Part shown: positions 1 through 10,970 of the stretch, in pieces
Numbering within the stretch: the first letter of the stretch is position 1
Layout of the letters: every line of letters begins with the position of its first letter
NCBI GenBank assembly: GCA_035570055.1
Contig: DATMLM010000047.1
Location: forward strand, 1 to 64,000
Source of the DNA: DASRDS01 sp035570055
GTDB lineage: Bacteria; Gemmatimonadota; Gemmatimonadetes; Gemmatimonadales; Gemmatimonadaceae
Direction of reading: 5' to 3'
DNA length: 64,000 nucleotides
The notes under the pieces: generated by a model
What the model was told of the DNA's origin: nothing
The model's database searches: none
Seen by the model: the letters and a program-made list of their open reading frames with translations, nothing else
Made by a program: the position numbers and the translations under genes

Positions 1-552
1 ACCGAGACCACGCCGTTCTATCCGCGCTCGCCATACGGTGTTGCGAAGGTCTACGGACACTGGATCACCGTGAACTATCGCGAGAGCTACGGCCTCTACG
101 CCGTCTCCGGGATACTTTTCAATCACGAGAGCCCCCGGCGAGGACTGGAGTTCGTCACGCGCAAGGTCACCGATGGTGTCGCCCGCATCAAACTCGGTAA
201 GGCACGCGAGCTGCGCCTCGGCAACCTCGAGGCCCGGCGCGACTGGGGATTTGCCGGCGATTACGTCGACGCGATGTGGCGCATGCTGCAACCCGATGAG
301 CCGACCGATTTCGTCGTCGGCACCGGGGAAACGTGGTCGGTCCGGCAGTTGTGCGAGTTCGCGTTCCAGCACGTGGGACTCGACTACCGCGAGTACGTGA
401 AAATCGACGAGCGATATATGCGCCCCGCCGAAGTCGACGTCCTGGTCGCCGACGCGACAAAAGCGAAAGTCCAGCTCGGCTGGCAGGCGTGTTGCACGTT
501 CCAGCAACTCGTCGAGATGATGGTGGACGCTGATCTGGCGCGGCACAGATGA
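1..552 (+). CDS. gmd: GDP-mannose 4,6-dehydratase, 5' end outside the window
   Basis: C-terminal part of GDP-mannose 4,6-dehydratase, a cytoplasmic short-chain dehydrogenase that turns GDP-D-mannose into GDP-4-keto-6-deoxy-D-mannose. The frame is open from base 1. It shows the catalytic Y-x-x-x-K in SPYGVAK, followed by the family hallmarks HWITVNYRESYGLYA and GILFNHESPRRG and the substrate-binding stretch GNLEARRDWGFAGDYVDAMW. About 184 residues remain of a usual 320-370, so the N-terminal Rossmann half lies upstream. The stop overlaps the next ATG by 4 bases, and the next gene is the matching reductase. Identification is secure; only the truncation by the window edge is notable. Confidence 0.95.
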   Translation, partial: TETTPFYPRSPYGVAKVYGHWITVNYRESYGLYAVSGILFNHESPRRGLEFVTRKVTDGVARIKLGKARELRLGNLEARRDWGFAGDYVDAMWRMLQPDEPTDFVVGTGETWSVRQLCEFAFQHVGLDYREYVKIDERYMRPAEVDVLVADATKAKVQLGWQACCTFQQLVEMMVDADLARHR

Positions 553-1503
553 AAACCTTGATTACCGGCGCCGGCGGGTTCGTCGGCCAATGGCTCTGCC
601 GAGCCCTCCTCGAGGCCGGCCACACCGTCACGGGCGCCACCCCTGATGACCCGAAGGGCGCGACCATCCTCGCCGAGGATGAGCACTCTCAGGTCACCTG
701 GGTGCGCGGCGACATTCGCCGCACCGAAGATGTGCGCCGCTTCCTCGACGCCGCATCGCCCGATCAGATCTTTCATCTCGCGGGCATCGCCTCGGTCACG
801 GGCGCGGCGCTCGATGCCGGCGCGGCCACCGAGGTGAATGTCGTCGGCGCGGCGCGACTGCTCGCCGAAGTCCGCGCGCGCCGTCGCGGGGGCGTCCTCG
901 ACCCCGTGGTCCTGGTCGTCGGCTCTGGCGAACAATACGGCAAGCACGACGCGGCCGATCTTCCGCTCTCGGAAGAAGAGGAGCAGCGTCCCTTGAGCGT
1001 CTACGCCGCGAGCAAGGCCGCGCAGGAAGTCATCGCGCTCGAGGCCTATCGCAGCGAAGGGGTACGGGTGGTCTGCACTCGCAGCTTCAATCACAGCGGG
1101 GGTGGCCAACCGTCCTCGTATCTCATCCCTGCCTTGGTCTCTCGCGCCCTCGCGGCTCGAAATCAACGCCCACCAAAAGTGGTGCTCGGCTCGATGACGA
1201 CCGTCCGCGACTTCCTGCACGTGATCGACGTCGTCGACGCGTACATGGTGCTGGCGAGCCGCGGCCGGCCGGGTGAGGTGTATAACGTCTGCAGCGGACT
1301 CGGGACCTCGGTGAAGGACCTGGCTGTGGCGGTGCTCGCGGCGACCGGAGTCAAAGCGTCGCTCACGACCGATCCGGATCTCGTGCGATCCGTCGAGGTG
1401 CCGACGCTGGTCGGCAAAAACGGCAAGCTGCGCGAGGCGACCGGCTGGTCTCCCGAGCATAGTATTCCCGACATCATTGAGGACGTGATCGCCCACACCG
1501 CGC

Positions 1504-1520
<17 letters not shown>
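549..1520 (+). CDS. rmd: GDP-4-keto-6-deoxy-D-mannose reductase
   Basis: Extended short-chain dehydrogenase of 323 residues that should reduce the Gmd product to GDP-D-rhamnose. The N-terminus has the NAD(P)-binding motif TGAGGFVGQWL (residues 6-16). A YAASKAAQE catalytic Tyr-Lys motif lies near residue 155 and a sugar-binding RSFNHSGGGQ near 180. The ATG overlaps the gmd stop (ATGA), so the two are probably translationally coupled. The pairing with gmd argues for rmd rather than a GDP-fucose synthase (fcl), which would also need epimerase activity. The last 17 bases overlap the start of carB. D-rhamnose specificity is inferred from context. Confidence 0.85.
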
Positions 1521-4733
<3,213 letters not shown>

Positions 4734-4737
<4 letters not shown>

Positions 4738-5297
4738 CGCCCTATATACACGAGTCGGCCTACGTCGATGATGGGGCGATCATAGGAGCTGACACGAAGA
4801 TCTGGCATTTCTGCCACATCATGCCGGGAGCCGTCATCGGCGGCCGCTGCAGCCTTGGCCAGAACGTCGTCGTGATGAGCGGAACCAAGATCGGCGACAA
4901 TGTGAAAATCCAAAACAATGTCTCGATCTACGAAGGCGTCGAGCTCGAAGACGATGTGTTCTGTGGGCCCTCCATGGTCTTCACGAACGTCATCAACCCG
5001 CGCAGCCACGTCTCGCGCAAGCACGAGTATCGACGCACCCTCGTCCGCCGCGGCGCGACGATCGGCGCGAATGCCACGATCGTGTGTGGCGTGACGCTCG
5101 GCGAGTACGCGTTTATCGGCGCCGGCGCGGTCGTCACCCATGACGTCGAAGCGTTTGCGCTGGTACTGGGCGTCCCAGGCCGTCGTGTCGGCTGGATGTG
5201 CCGTTGTGGCGAACGTTTAGAGGGATTGTCCTGTGCCGTTTGCGGCACTCGATACGTCCCGGATGGCGAGGGTATCGCTATCCAGGGGAAGATGTGA
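4734..5297 (+). CDS. wbpD: UDP-2-acetamido-3-amino-2,3-dideoxyglucuronate N-acetyltransferase
   Basis: Hexapeptide-repeat (left-handed beta-helix) acetyltransferase of 187 residues, WbpD/WlbB family. It is expected to acetylate the 3-amino group of UDP-GlcNAc3NA with acetyl-CoA, giving UDP-GlcNAc3NAcA. The sequence is a run of I/V-G-x-x-x-x-I/V hexapeptides with the family landmarks KIWHFCHI, NNVSIYEGVELEDDVFCGPS and FTNVINPRS. An unusual C-terminal tail carries CRCGERL and then CAVCGTRY. This C-x-C/C-x-x-C arrangement could bind zinc. It overlaps carB upstream and wbpB downstream by 4 bases each. The neighbouring WbpB-, WbpE- and WbpA-like genes make the pathway assignment firm. Confidence 0.9.
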
Positions 5298-6361
5298 CGA
5301 GAGTCAGCGGTGAAACGCAGGCCCAACGCGTCTTCCGTGTCGCCCTCGTGGGCGCCGGCCGCATCGCGCGCAATCACTTCGAGGCGATCGCCAAGGTCGA
5401 CGGTCTGGAATTGACGGCCGTCGCCGACATCGACCCCGAGCGCGCCCGCGAAGCCGGCGAATCACAAGGCGTACCCTGGTTCCGTTCGTACGAGGAGATG
5501 CTGGCGCAAGCGCCGAGCGATATCGTCGCCGTCGCCACGCCGTCGGGCCTCCACCCGCGCCACGGCATCCTCGCCGCGCACGCCGGCAAGCACGTCGTCT
5601 GCGAGAAGCCGATGGCCATCACGCTCTCCGCCGCCGACGAGCTCGTGCAAGCCTGCGACGACGCGGGCGTCCAACTCTTCGTCGTCAAGCAGAATCGCCT
5701 CAACGCGACCATCCAGCTCGTCAAGCGCGCGATCGACAAGCAGCGCTTTGGCCGCATCTACATGGCGAACTGCACCGTGCGCTGGTCGCGGCCGCAGGAG
5801 TACTACGACTCGGCACCCTGGCGTGGCACCTGGGAGTTCGACGGCGGCGCGTTCATGAACCAAGCCTCGCACTACGTCGATTTGATCCAGTGGCTCGTCG
5901 GCCCGGTCGAGAGTGTCACCGCGAAAACCGCCACGCTCGCCCGGCGCATCGAAACCGAGGACTCCGGCATCGCGATCCTCAAGTTCCGCAACGGCGCGCT
6001 CGGCACGATCGAGGTCACGATGCTGACATATCCTCGGAACCTCGAGGGCTCGATCACGATTCTCGGCGAGAAGGGCACCGTGAAAGTCGGCGGCACCGCC
6101 GTCAACAAGATCGAGCACTGGGCGTTCTCCGAATACGACGACGACGACAAGCTCGTCGACATCGCGAGCACCAACCCGCCGACCGTCTACGGCTACGGGC
6201 ACGAGGGCTACTACCGGAACGTCCTTCGCGTCCTCCGCGGCGAGGCAAAGGCGGACACCGACGGCCGCGCCGGCCGGAAATCGCTGGAGCTCATACTCGG
6301 GATCTATGAGTCGGCCAAGACTGGCCGGGAGATCCCCCTCCCGTTGCGCGCGAAGATCTAG
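5294..6361 (+). CDS. wbpB: UDP-GlcNAcA 3-dehydrogenase (Gfo/Idh/MocA family)
   Basis: NAD-dependent sugar dehydrogenase of about 355 residues, Gfo/Idh/MocA family. In the WbpA-B-E-D pathway it oxidises C3 of UDP-2-acetamido-2-deoxyglucuronate. The Rossmann motif VALVGAGRIARNHF lies near residue 15, the CEKPMA motif near 115, and the helix with QASHYVDLIQWL near 190. The GTG at 5294 is chosen because it overlaps the wbpD stop (GTGA) and is preceded by an AGGGGAAG ribosome-binding site. An upstream in-frame start at 5198 would overlap wbpD by 100 bases and add unconserved residues. Confidence 0.88.
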   Translation: MTRVSGETQAQRVFRVALVGAGRIARNHFEAIAKVDGLELTAVADIDPERAREAGESQGVPWFRSYEEMLAQAPSDIVAVATPSGLHPRHGILAAHAGKHVVCEKPMAITLSAADELVQACDDAGVQLFVVKQNRLNATIQLVKRAIDKQRFGRIYMANCTVRWSRPQEYYDSAPWRGTWEFDGGAFMNQASHYVDLIQWLVGPVESVTAKTATLARRIETEDSGIAILKFRNGALGTIEVTMLTYPRNLEGSITILGEKGTVKVGGTAVNKIEHWAFSEYDDDDKLVDIASTNPPTVYGYGHEGYYRNVLRVLRGEAKADTDGRAGRKSLELILGIYESAKTGREIPLPLRAKI

Positions 6362-6379
6362 CAGGTTTAGAAACATCTT

Positions 6380-7495
6380 ATGGCTGTGCCTCTCCTCGAC
6401 CTGCGCGCCCAACACGCGACCATCCGCGACGAGGTCGTGTCGGCCATGATGCGGGTGGTCGACGATCAGACGTTCATCCTCGGCGCCGCCGTCGGCAAGC
6501 TGGAATGCGAGGTCGCGGGCCTGTCCCGCACCCGCTTCGCGATCGGCTGCGCGAACGGCACCGATGCCCTGTTGATCGCGATGCGCGCCTTGGACATCGG
6601 CCGCGGCGACGAAGTGATCACGACCCCGTTCACGTTCTTCGCCACGGCCGGGACGATCCACAACGTCGGCGCCACGCCGGTGTTCGTGGACATCGACCCG
6701 GTGACGTTCAATATCGACCCAGAGGCCATCGCCGCGGCGATCACGCCGCGCACCAAGGCCATCATCCCGGTCGACCTGTTCGGCCAGATGGCGGCGCTCG
6801 AGCGCGTTGCGTTGGTCGCTCGCGGCCTGCCGGTGATCGAGGACGCGGCACAAACGATTGGCGCCCGCCGCGCGATCGATGGCGAATGGCGGATGGCCGG
6901 CGAGATCGCCACGATCGGCACGTTCTCGTTCTTCCCGTCGAAGAACTTGGGCGCGTGGGGCGATGGCGGGATGATGGTCACACAGGATGAGCGCCTGGCG
7001 CAGCGGATGATGCGACTCCGCACGCACGGCGGGCTCAAGACGTACTTCCACGAGGAAGTCGGCTACAACTCCCGGCTCGATGCGCTGCAGGCCGCGGTCC
7101 TTTCGGCCAAGCTCCCGCACCTCGCCCAGTGGAGCCAGCGCCGCCGTGAGAACGCCGCGCATTACTCCGCCGGTCTGGCCGGCATCCCTCTGGTCGTGAC
7201 TCCAACAGTCCTGCCCGAGAACGAATCGATTTTCAATCAATACACGATTCGGGTCGGCGACGGCCGTCGGGACGCTTTGCAACAACATCTCAAGGCAAAA
7301 GGGATCGGCACCGCCATCTACTATCCGCTGCCGCTTCACCTGCAACCGTGTTTCTCGTATCTCGGCTACAAAGAGGGCCAACTCCCGGAGGCAGAGCGGG
7401 CCTCACGCGAGGTGCTGTCGCTCCCCGTGTATCCCGAGCTCACGCGCGCCCAACTCGATGAGGTGGTCGCCGCCGTCCGGGAGTTTTTCGCATGA
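6380..7495 (+). CDS. wbpE: UDP-3-keto-GlcNAcA aminotransferase (DegT/DnrJ/EryC1/StrS)
   Basis: PLP-dependent sugar aminotransferase of 371 residues, DegT/DnrJ/EryC1/StrS family. It would put the 3-amino group on the product of WbpB using glutamate. Family landmarks are CANGTDALLIAM near residue 55, VIEDAAQTIGA near 155, FSFFPSKNLGAWGDGG near 182 (the PLP lysine is in PSKNLG), and YNSRLDALQAAVL near 230. Eighteen bases separate it from wbpB, and its stop overlaps the wbpA start by 4 bases. Substrate is inferred from the operon; the family alone would allow other 3- or 4-keto sugars. Confidence 0.9.
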   Translation: MAVPLLDLRAQHATIRDEVVSAMMRVVDDQTFILGAAVGKLECEVAGLSRTRFAIGCANGTDALLIAMRALDIGRGDEVITTPFTFFATAGTIHNVGATPVFVDIDPVTFNIDPEAIAAAITPRTKAIIPVDLFGQMAALERVALVARGLPVIEDAAQTIGARRAIDGEWRMAGEIATIGTFSFFPSKNLGAWGDGGMMVTQDERLAQRMMRLRTHGGLKTYFHEEVGYNSRLDALQAAVLSAKLPHLAQWSQRRRENAAHYSAGLAGIPLVVTPTVLPENESIFNQYTIRVGDGRRDALQQHLKAKGIGTAIYYPLPLHLQPCFSYLGYKEGQLPEAERASREVLSLPVYPELTRAQLDEVVAAVREFFA

Positions 7496-8811
7496 AAGAC
7501 CAACTGCTTGCAAAGATCAACGACCGCACGGCCGTCGTCGGCGTGATCGGTCTTGGTTACGTCGGCCTCCCCCTCGCCATGGAGTTCGCGAAAGCGGGCT
7601 TCCATGTCGTCGGCTTCGACATCAGCACGCGCGTCGTCGCCGCGCTGTCGGCCGGCAAGTCGCACATTCAGGACGTTCCATCCGCCGAGGTCGCCGCGCT
7701 CGTGACCTCGGGTAAGTTCGAAGCGACCGCCGATCCCGCGCGCCTCGCCGTGTGTGACGCCGTGTCGATCGCCGTCCCCACGCCGCTCGTCAAGACGCGC
7801 GACCCCGACATGTCCTATGTCGACAAAGCGACCGACACGATCGCCGAGCGATGCCACCCGGGGATGCTCGTCATTCTGGAATCGACCACGTATCCCGGAA
7901 CGACACGGGAGCTCGTCCTACCGAAATTCGAAGCGAAAGGCATGACGGCGGGCAAAGATGTATTTCTCGCATTCAGCCCCGAGCGCGTCGACCCGGGGAA
8001 CGAGAAATACAACACCAAGAACACACCAAAAGTCGTCGGCGGCCTGACGCCGGCGTGCATGGAGGTCGCCTACGCGCTCTACGCCACGTGCGTAGACAAA
8101 GTCGTTCGCGTGTCGTCCCCGGAAGTCGCCGAGCTCGTCAAGCTGCTGGAAAACACGTTCCGCTCGGTCAATATCGCGCTCGTCAATGAAACAGCGATCG
8201 TCTGCGACCGCCTGGGAGTGGATGTCTGGGAGGTCATTGATGCGGCCGCGACCAAGCCGTTCGGATTCATGAAGTTCACGCCGGGCCCTGGCATCGGCGG
8301 CCACTGCATTCCACTCGACCCGCACTACCTCGCGTGGAAGATGCGGACGCTGAACTACAAGACGCGCTTCATCGATCTGGCGAGCGAGATCAATAGCCAG
8401 ATGCCGGACTACGTTGTCGAAAAAGTGGCCCACGCCCTGAACGATGCGCGCAAGTCGGTCAACGGGAGTCGGGTGCTTGTTATCGGTGTGGCGTACAAGA
8501 AGAACATCGACGACATTCGTGAGAGCCCGGCGCTCGATGTCATTCGTTTGCTCGAAGGCCGCGGCGCGACCGTCGCTTACCACGACCCGTATATTCCGCG
8601 CTTCCGCGAGGAAGGGCACGAGCGGGTCGGCGTTCCCTTGACGGCAGCGGAGCTGGAGCGGTCCGACGCCGTTGTCATCGTCACCGACCACAGCTCGATC
8701 GATTATCAGCTCATTGTCGACCACGCGGACGTGGTCGTCGATACGAGGAACGCTACCGCCGGCGTCCGTAATCCGTCGGCGCGTATCGTTTCTCTTTCGA
8801 CCGCGGCCTGA
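7492..8811 (+). CDS. wbpA: UDP-N-acetylglucosamine 6-dehydrogenase
   Basis: Nucleotide-sugar 6-dehydrogenase of 439 residues that should oxidise UDP-GlcNAc to UDP-GlcNAcA with two NAD+, the first step of the WbpA-B-E-D route. The N-terminal Rossmann motif is VIGLGYVGLPLA. The catalytic cysteine is C272 in GPGIGGHCIPLDP, the WbpA/VipA form of the motif. The UDP-binding C-terminal domain includes VLVIGVAYKKNIDDIRESP. It differs clearly from the second dehydrogenase at 13332, which has the GGSCFPKD motif of UDP-glucose enzymes. The ATG overlaps the wbpE stop. Confidence 0.9.
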   Translation: MKDQLLAKINDRTAVVGVIGLGYVGLPLAMEFAKAGFHVVGFDISTRVVAALSAGKSHIQDVPSAEVAALVTSGKFEATADPARLAVCDAVSIAVPTPLVKTRDPDMSYVDKATDTIAERCHPGMLVILESTTYPGTTRELVLPKFEAKGMTAGKDVFLAFSPERVDPGNEKYNTKNTPKVVGGLTPACMEVAYALYATCVDKVVRVSSPEVAELVKLLENTFRSVNIALVNETAIVCDRLGVDVWEVIDAAATKPFGFMKFTPGPGIGGHCIPLDPHYLAWKMRTLNYKTRFIDLASEINSQMPDYVVEKVAHALNDARKSVNGSRVLVIGVAYKKNIDDIRESPALDVIRLLEGRGATVAYHDPYIPRFREEGHERVGVPLTAAELERSDAVVIVTDHSSIDYQLIVDHADVVVDTRNATAGVRNPSARIVSLSTAA

Positions 8812-10327
8812 TCTCCTGTTGGTCCTGCTGACCGTCAGCGCGGCCCCCCGCGCTGGCGCGCAATTTGGTCTCGTTCAGTTGCCCCTGGACGATCCGGCGT
8901 ACGTGCAGCTCGCCGCCCTCGAGCACATGGGCTGCGCCGAAGCCCGCGTTTCGCCCCGTCGTCCGTATACCGTCCACGCCGTCCGGGCCGCTCTCACTCT
9001 CGCTCGGGATGTTCGCGCCTGCCGCGGCCCCATTCTCGACGCCCTATCGCGACGTTTCGCGTTCCGCGAAGCGGACGCGCACTCCGGGCTGCGAGGAGCT
9101 GGCGAGGCGACGCTGCGTGCCACCGGTCTGACGGGTGGCGAATTCGAGCCACTCTGGAACGACATTCGCCCGACCAACCAAGGCGACCCACCCGCGGTCG
9201 GGATCGTGCACGGCCGCCTGACCTGGGGTGACGGCTCGGCCGACCAGGTCGTCGCCGTAGGCGACGCCTACGCGCAGACGGGATCGCGCAACGATCCCAC
9301 CGTGCGCGCACGAGAGTTCCGCCACACATCAGGCGTGTTCGACATTGGCGAGGCGTACCTCTCGGGTCGCGCCGGCGCATTCGAGGGCACGATCGGTCGC
9401 GGCGAGGAGGCCTGGTTGGGCGAGGGTCGGGAGTCGCTGTTCTTATCGGCGAACGGTCCAGCGATGGACCGCATAACGGGGAGCGTCACGACGCACGACT
9501 TCGAGGCCCGAGTGCTGCTCGGGTCGCTCGACGACGTCGTCCTCGACTCCGCCCAGGACAACATCGTCGGAACGCAAAGCATTCAGCGCTATTATCGCTA
9601 CCTGGCCGCCGGCGCCGTCACGTGGCGCCCGAATCGGGTCGTCGAGGCGACGATCGGGACGCTGGCCATACTGCCGTCCGCTTCCCGCGCCCTCGATCTC
9701 TTCTACGTCAACCCGTTCAGCCCGTATCCGGATACAACCCGCAAGCTCGTCAACGTCACCGACCACATCGAGACGTTCGGTGGCTTGCGCCTCCGCGCGG
9801 GCGTCGCGACGTTCGACGGCGAGTTGCTCGCCGATCAGCAGTTGAAGTCGGACCATATCGGGTATCTCTTCACCGCCACGACGCCACTGCCGACCCACAT
9901 ACCCGTCAGCCTCGACGCGACATTCGAGCATATCGGGCGCGAGACCTATACGAGCCAATACTACGCGAGCGTGCCGGAGCACTACGGCGTGCCCTTGGGT
10001 TCCGCTCTGGGCCCCGACGCCGAGCTGGGTCAGGTCGGTGCCGAGGTGTTCGTCGCGGGCCCCCTGCGGGTGGCCGGCGACATCGGCATCTGGCGTCGGG
10101 GACGCGTCCGAATCGACGAGCGGCCCGCCCAACCCGGCTCAGGTCCCGACACCCCGGAGCAACGCGCGACGATCGGCGACCTTACGATTCAGTTCCTGAC
10201 CCCCGTCGTCCCAGTGACCCTCCGGTTCTCCGGTGCGACGGTGACGAACGCGAACAACGTCGCGTCGCCGTCGTCGTCCTATGGTCAGACCCAAATCATC
10301 GCCAGCTATGCGTTTCGGTATCCATAA
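8714..10327 (+). CDS. Wzi-like outer-membrane capsule assembly protein
   Basis: Probable outer-membrane beta-barrel of about 500 mature residues, resembling the capsule-assembly protein Wzi. A signal peptide is visible: a basic stretch (IRRRVSFLFRPRP), a hydrophobic LLLVLLTVSAA and a cut after AGA before QFG. A helical N-terminal segment follows (LDDPAYVQLAALEHMG), then amphipathic strands ending in aromatic SYAFRYP, as expected of a barrel terminus. The start is unresolved. No ATG or GTG is in frame near the signal peptide. TTG codons exist at 8672, 8714 and 8819, and 8819 would delete the basic n-region. The gene sits between sugar-nucleotide genes and the Wza/Wzc pair, which supports a role in capsule or exopolysaccharide anchoring. 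Confidence 0.65.
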   Translation: MSTTRTWSSIRGTLPPASVIRRRVSFLFRPRPDLLLVLLTVSAAPRAGAQFGLVQLPLDDPAYVQLAALEHMGCAEARVSPRRPYTVHAVRAALTLARDVRACRGPILDALSRRFAFREADAHSGLRGAGEATLRATGLTGGEFEPLWNDIRPTNQGDPPAVGIVHGRLTWGDGSADQVVAVGDAYAQTGSRNDPTVRAREFRHTSGVFDIGEAYLSGRAGAFEGTIGRGEEAWLGEGRESLFLSANGPAMDRITGSVTTHDFEARVLLGSLDDVVLDSAQDNIVGTQSIQRYYRYLAAGAVTWRPNRVVEATIGTLAILPSASRALDLFYVNPFSPYPDTTRKLVNVTDHIETFGGLRLRAGVATFDGELLADQQLKSDHIGYLFTATTPLPTHIPVSLDATFEHIGRETYTSQYYASVPEHYGVPLGSALGPDAELGQVGAEVFVAGPLRVAGDIGIWRRGRVRIDERPAQPGSGPDTPEQRATIGDLTIQFLTPVVPVTLRFSGATVTNANNVASPSSSYGQTQIIASYAFRYP

Positions 10328-10970
10328 ACTCGCCCTGGCTTGTGCGCTGACCGCGACGTCCGTGGCGGGCCAGGATCTCCCGACCCCGCCGGTGCTCGAC
10401 ACCGCCGCGAGGCCGACCGGTGCACTGCGCCAGGGCGATATTTTGAACCTCAAGGTCTATCGCGACTCCGAGCTCAGCGGGAAGTACTTGATCGATGCCA
10501 AGGGCGAAGTGCAGATCCCGGGTCTCGGCACGATCCGCGCGGCGGGTCTCACGCCCAGCCAGGTCTCGGACCGCATGGTCGACGCGATGCGGGTTCGCGG
10601 GTTTCGCGATCCTGAGCTCGCGGTTCAGCCACAAATCCGCGTCTCGGTCCTCGGCGAGGTCCGGCTGCCCGAGCTGTACTCAGTGGACCCTGGCGTCAGC
10701 CTGATCCAGCTCCTCACGCTCGCGGGCGGCCCCAGCGACCGCGCGGATCTCAAGCACACGCGCGTGATCCGGGACGGTCGGGAGTACATCATCGACTTGC
10801 AGAGCGCCTTGACCGGCAGCCCGACGGGTCGCCTGGGTCTCTATTCCAATGACGTGGTGTACATTCCCAAGAAAGGTGGTCTTACGCGGGAAAACGCCAC
10901 ATTTCTCCTCAGTATCATTAGCACCGGTCTGACGGTCGTGACGGCTGTCCTTGTTCTGACTCACTACTGA
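10308..10970 (+). CDS. Wza-like polysaccharide export protein
   Basis: Short periplasmic/outer-membrane polysaccharide export protein of 220 residues. After a signal peptide (LALACALTATSVAGQ) comes a Poly_export domain with GDILNLKVYRDSELSGKYLI near residue 45 and GEVQIPGLGTI. An SLBB domain follows (QIRVSVLGEVRLPELYSVDP, near 115). The end has a hydrophobic helix (FLLSIISTGLTVVTAVLVLT) in place of Wza's amphipathic helix. There is no lipobox. The ATG at 10308 overlaps the previous gene by 20 bases; a GTG at 10281 would give a poorer signal peptide. The stop abuts the kinase gene. It probably forms the export channel together with the Wzc-like protein. Confidence 0.88.
   Translation: MRFGIHKLALACALTATSVAGQDLPTPPVLDTAARPTGALRQGDILNLKVYRDSELSGKYLIDAKGEVQIPGLGTIRAAGLTPSQVSDRMVDAMRVRGFRDPELAVQPQIRVSVLGEVRLPELYSVDPGVSLIQLLTLAGGPSDRADLKHTRVIRDGREYIIDLQSALTGSPTGRLGLYSNDVVYIPKKGGLTRENATFLLSIISTGLTVVTAVLVLTHY

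Noticed and set aside
5198..5293. Upstream extension of wbpB
   Set aside because: It overlaps wbpD by about 100 bases and adds residues unlike the family. GTG 5294 has a ribosome-binding site and a four-base overlap.
5462..7381. 639-codon open frame on the minus strand opposite wbpB and wbpE
   Set aside because: It is a shadow of strong plus-strand genes. Its product is rich in Arg, Asp, Val and His with no recognisable domain, as expected from the complement of GC-rich codons.
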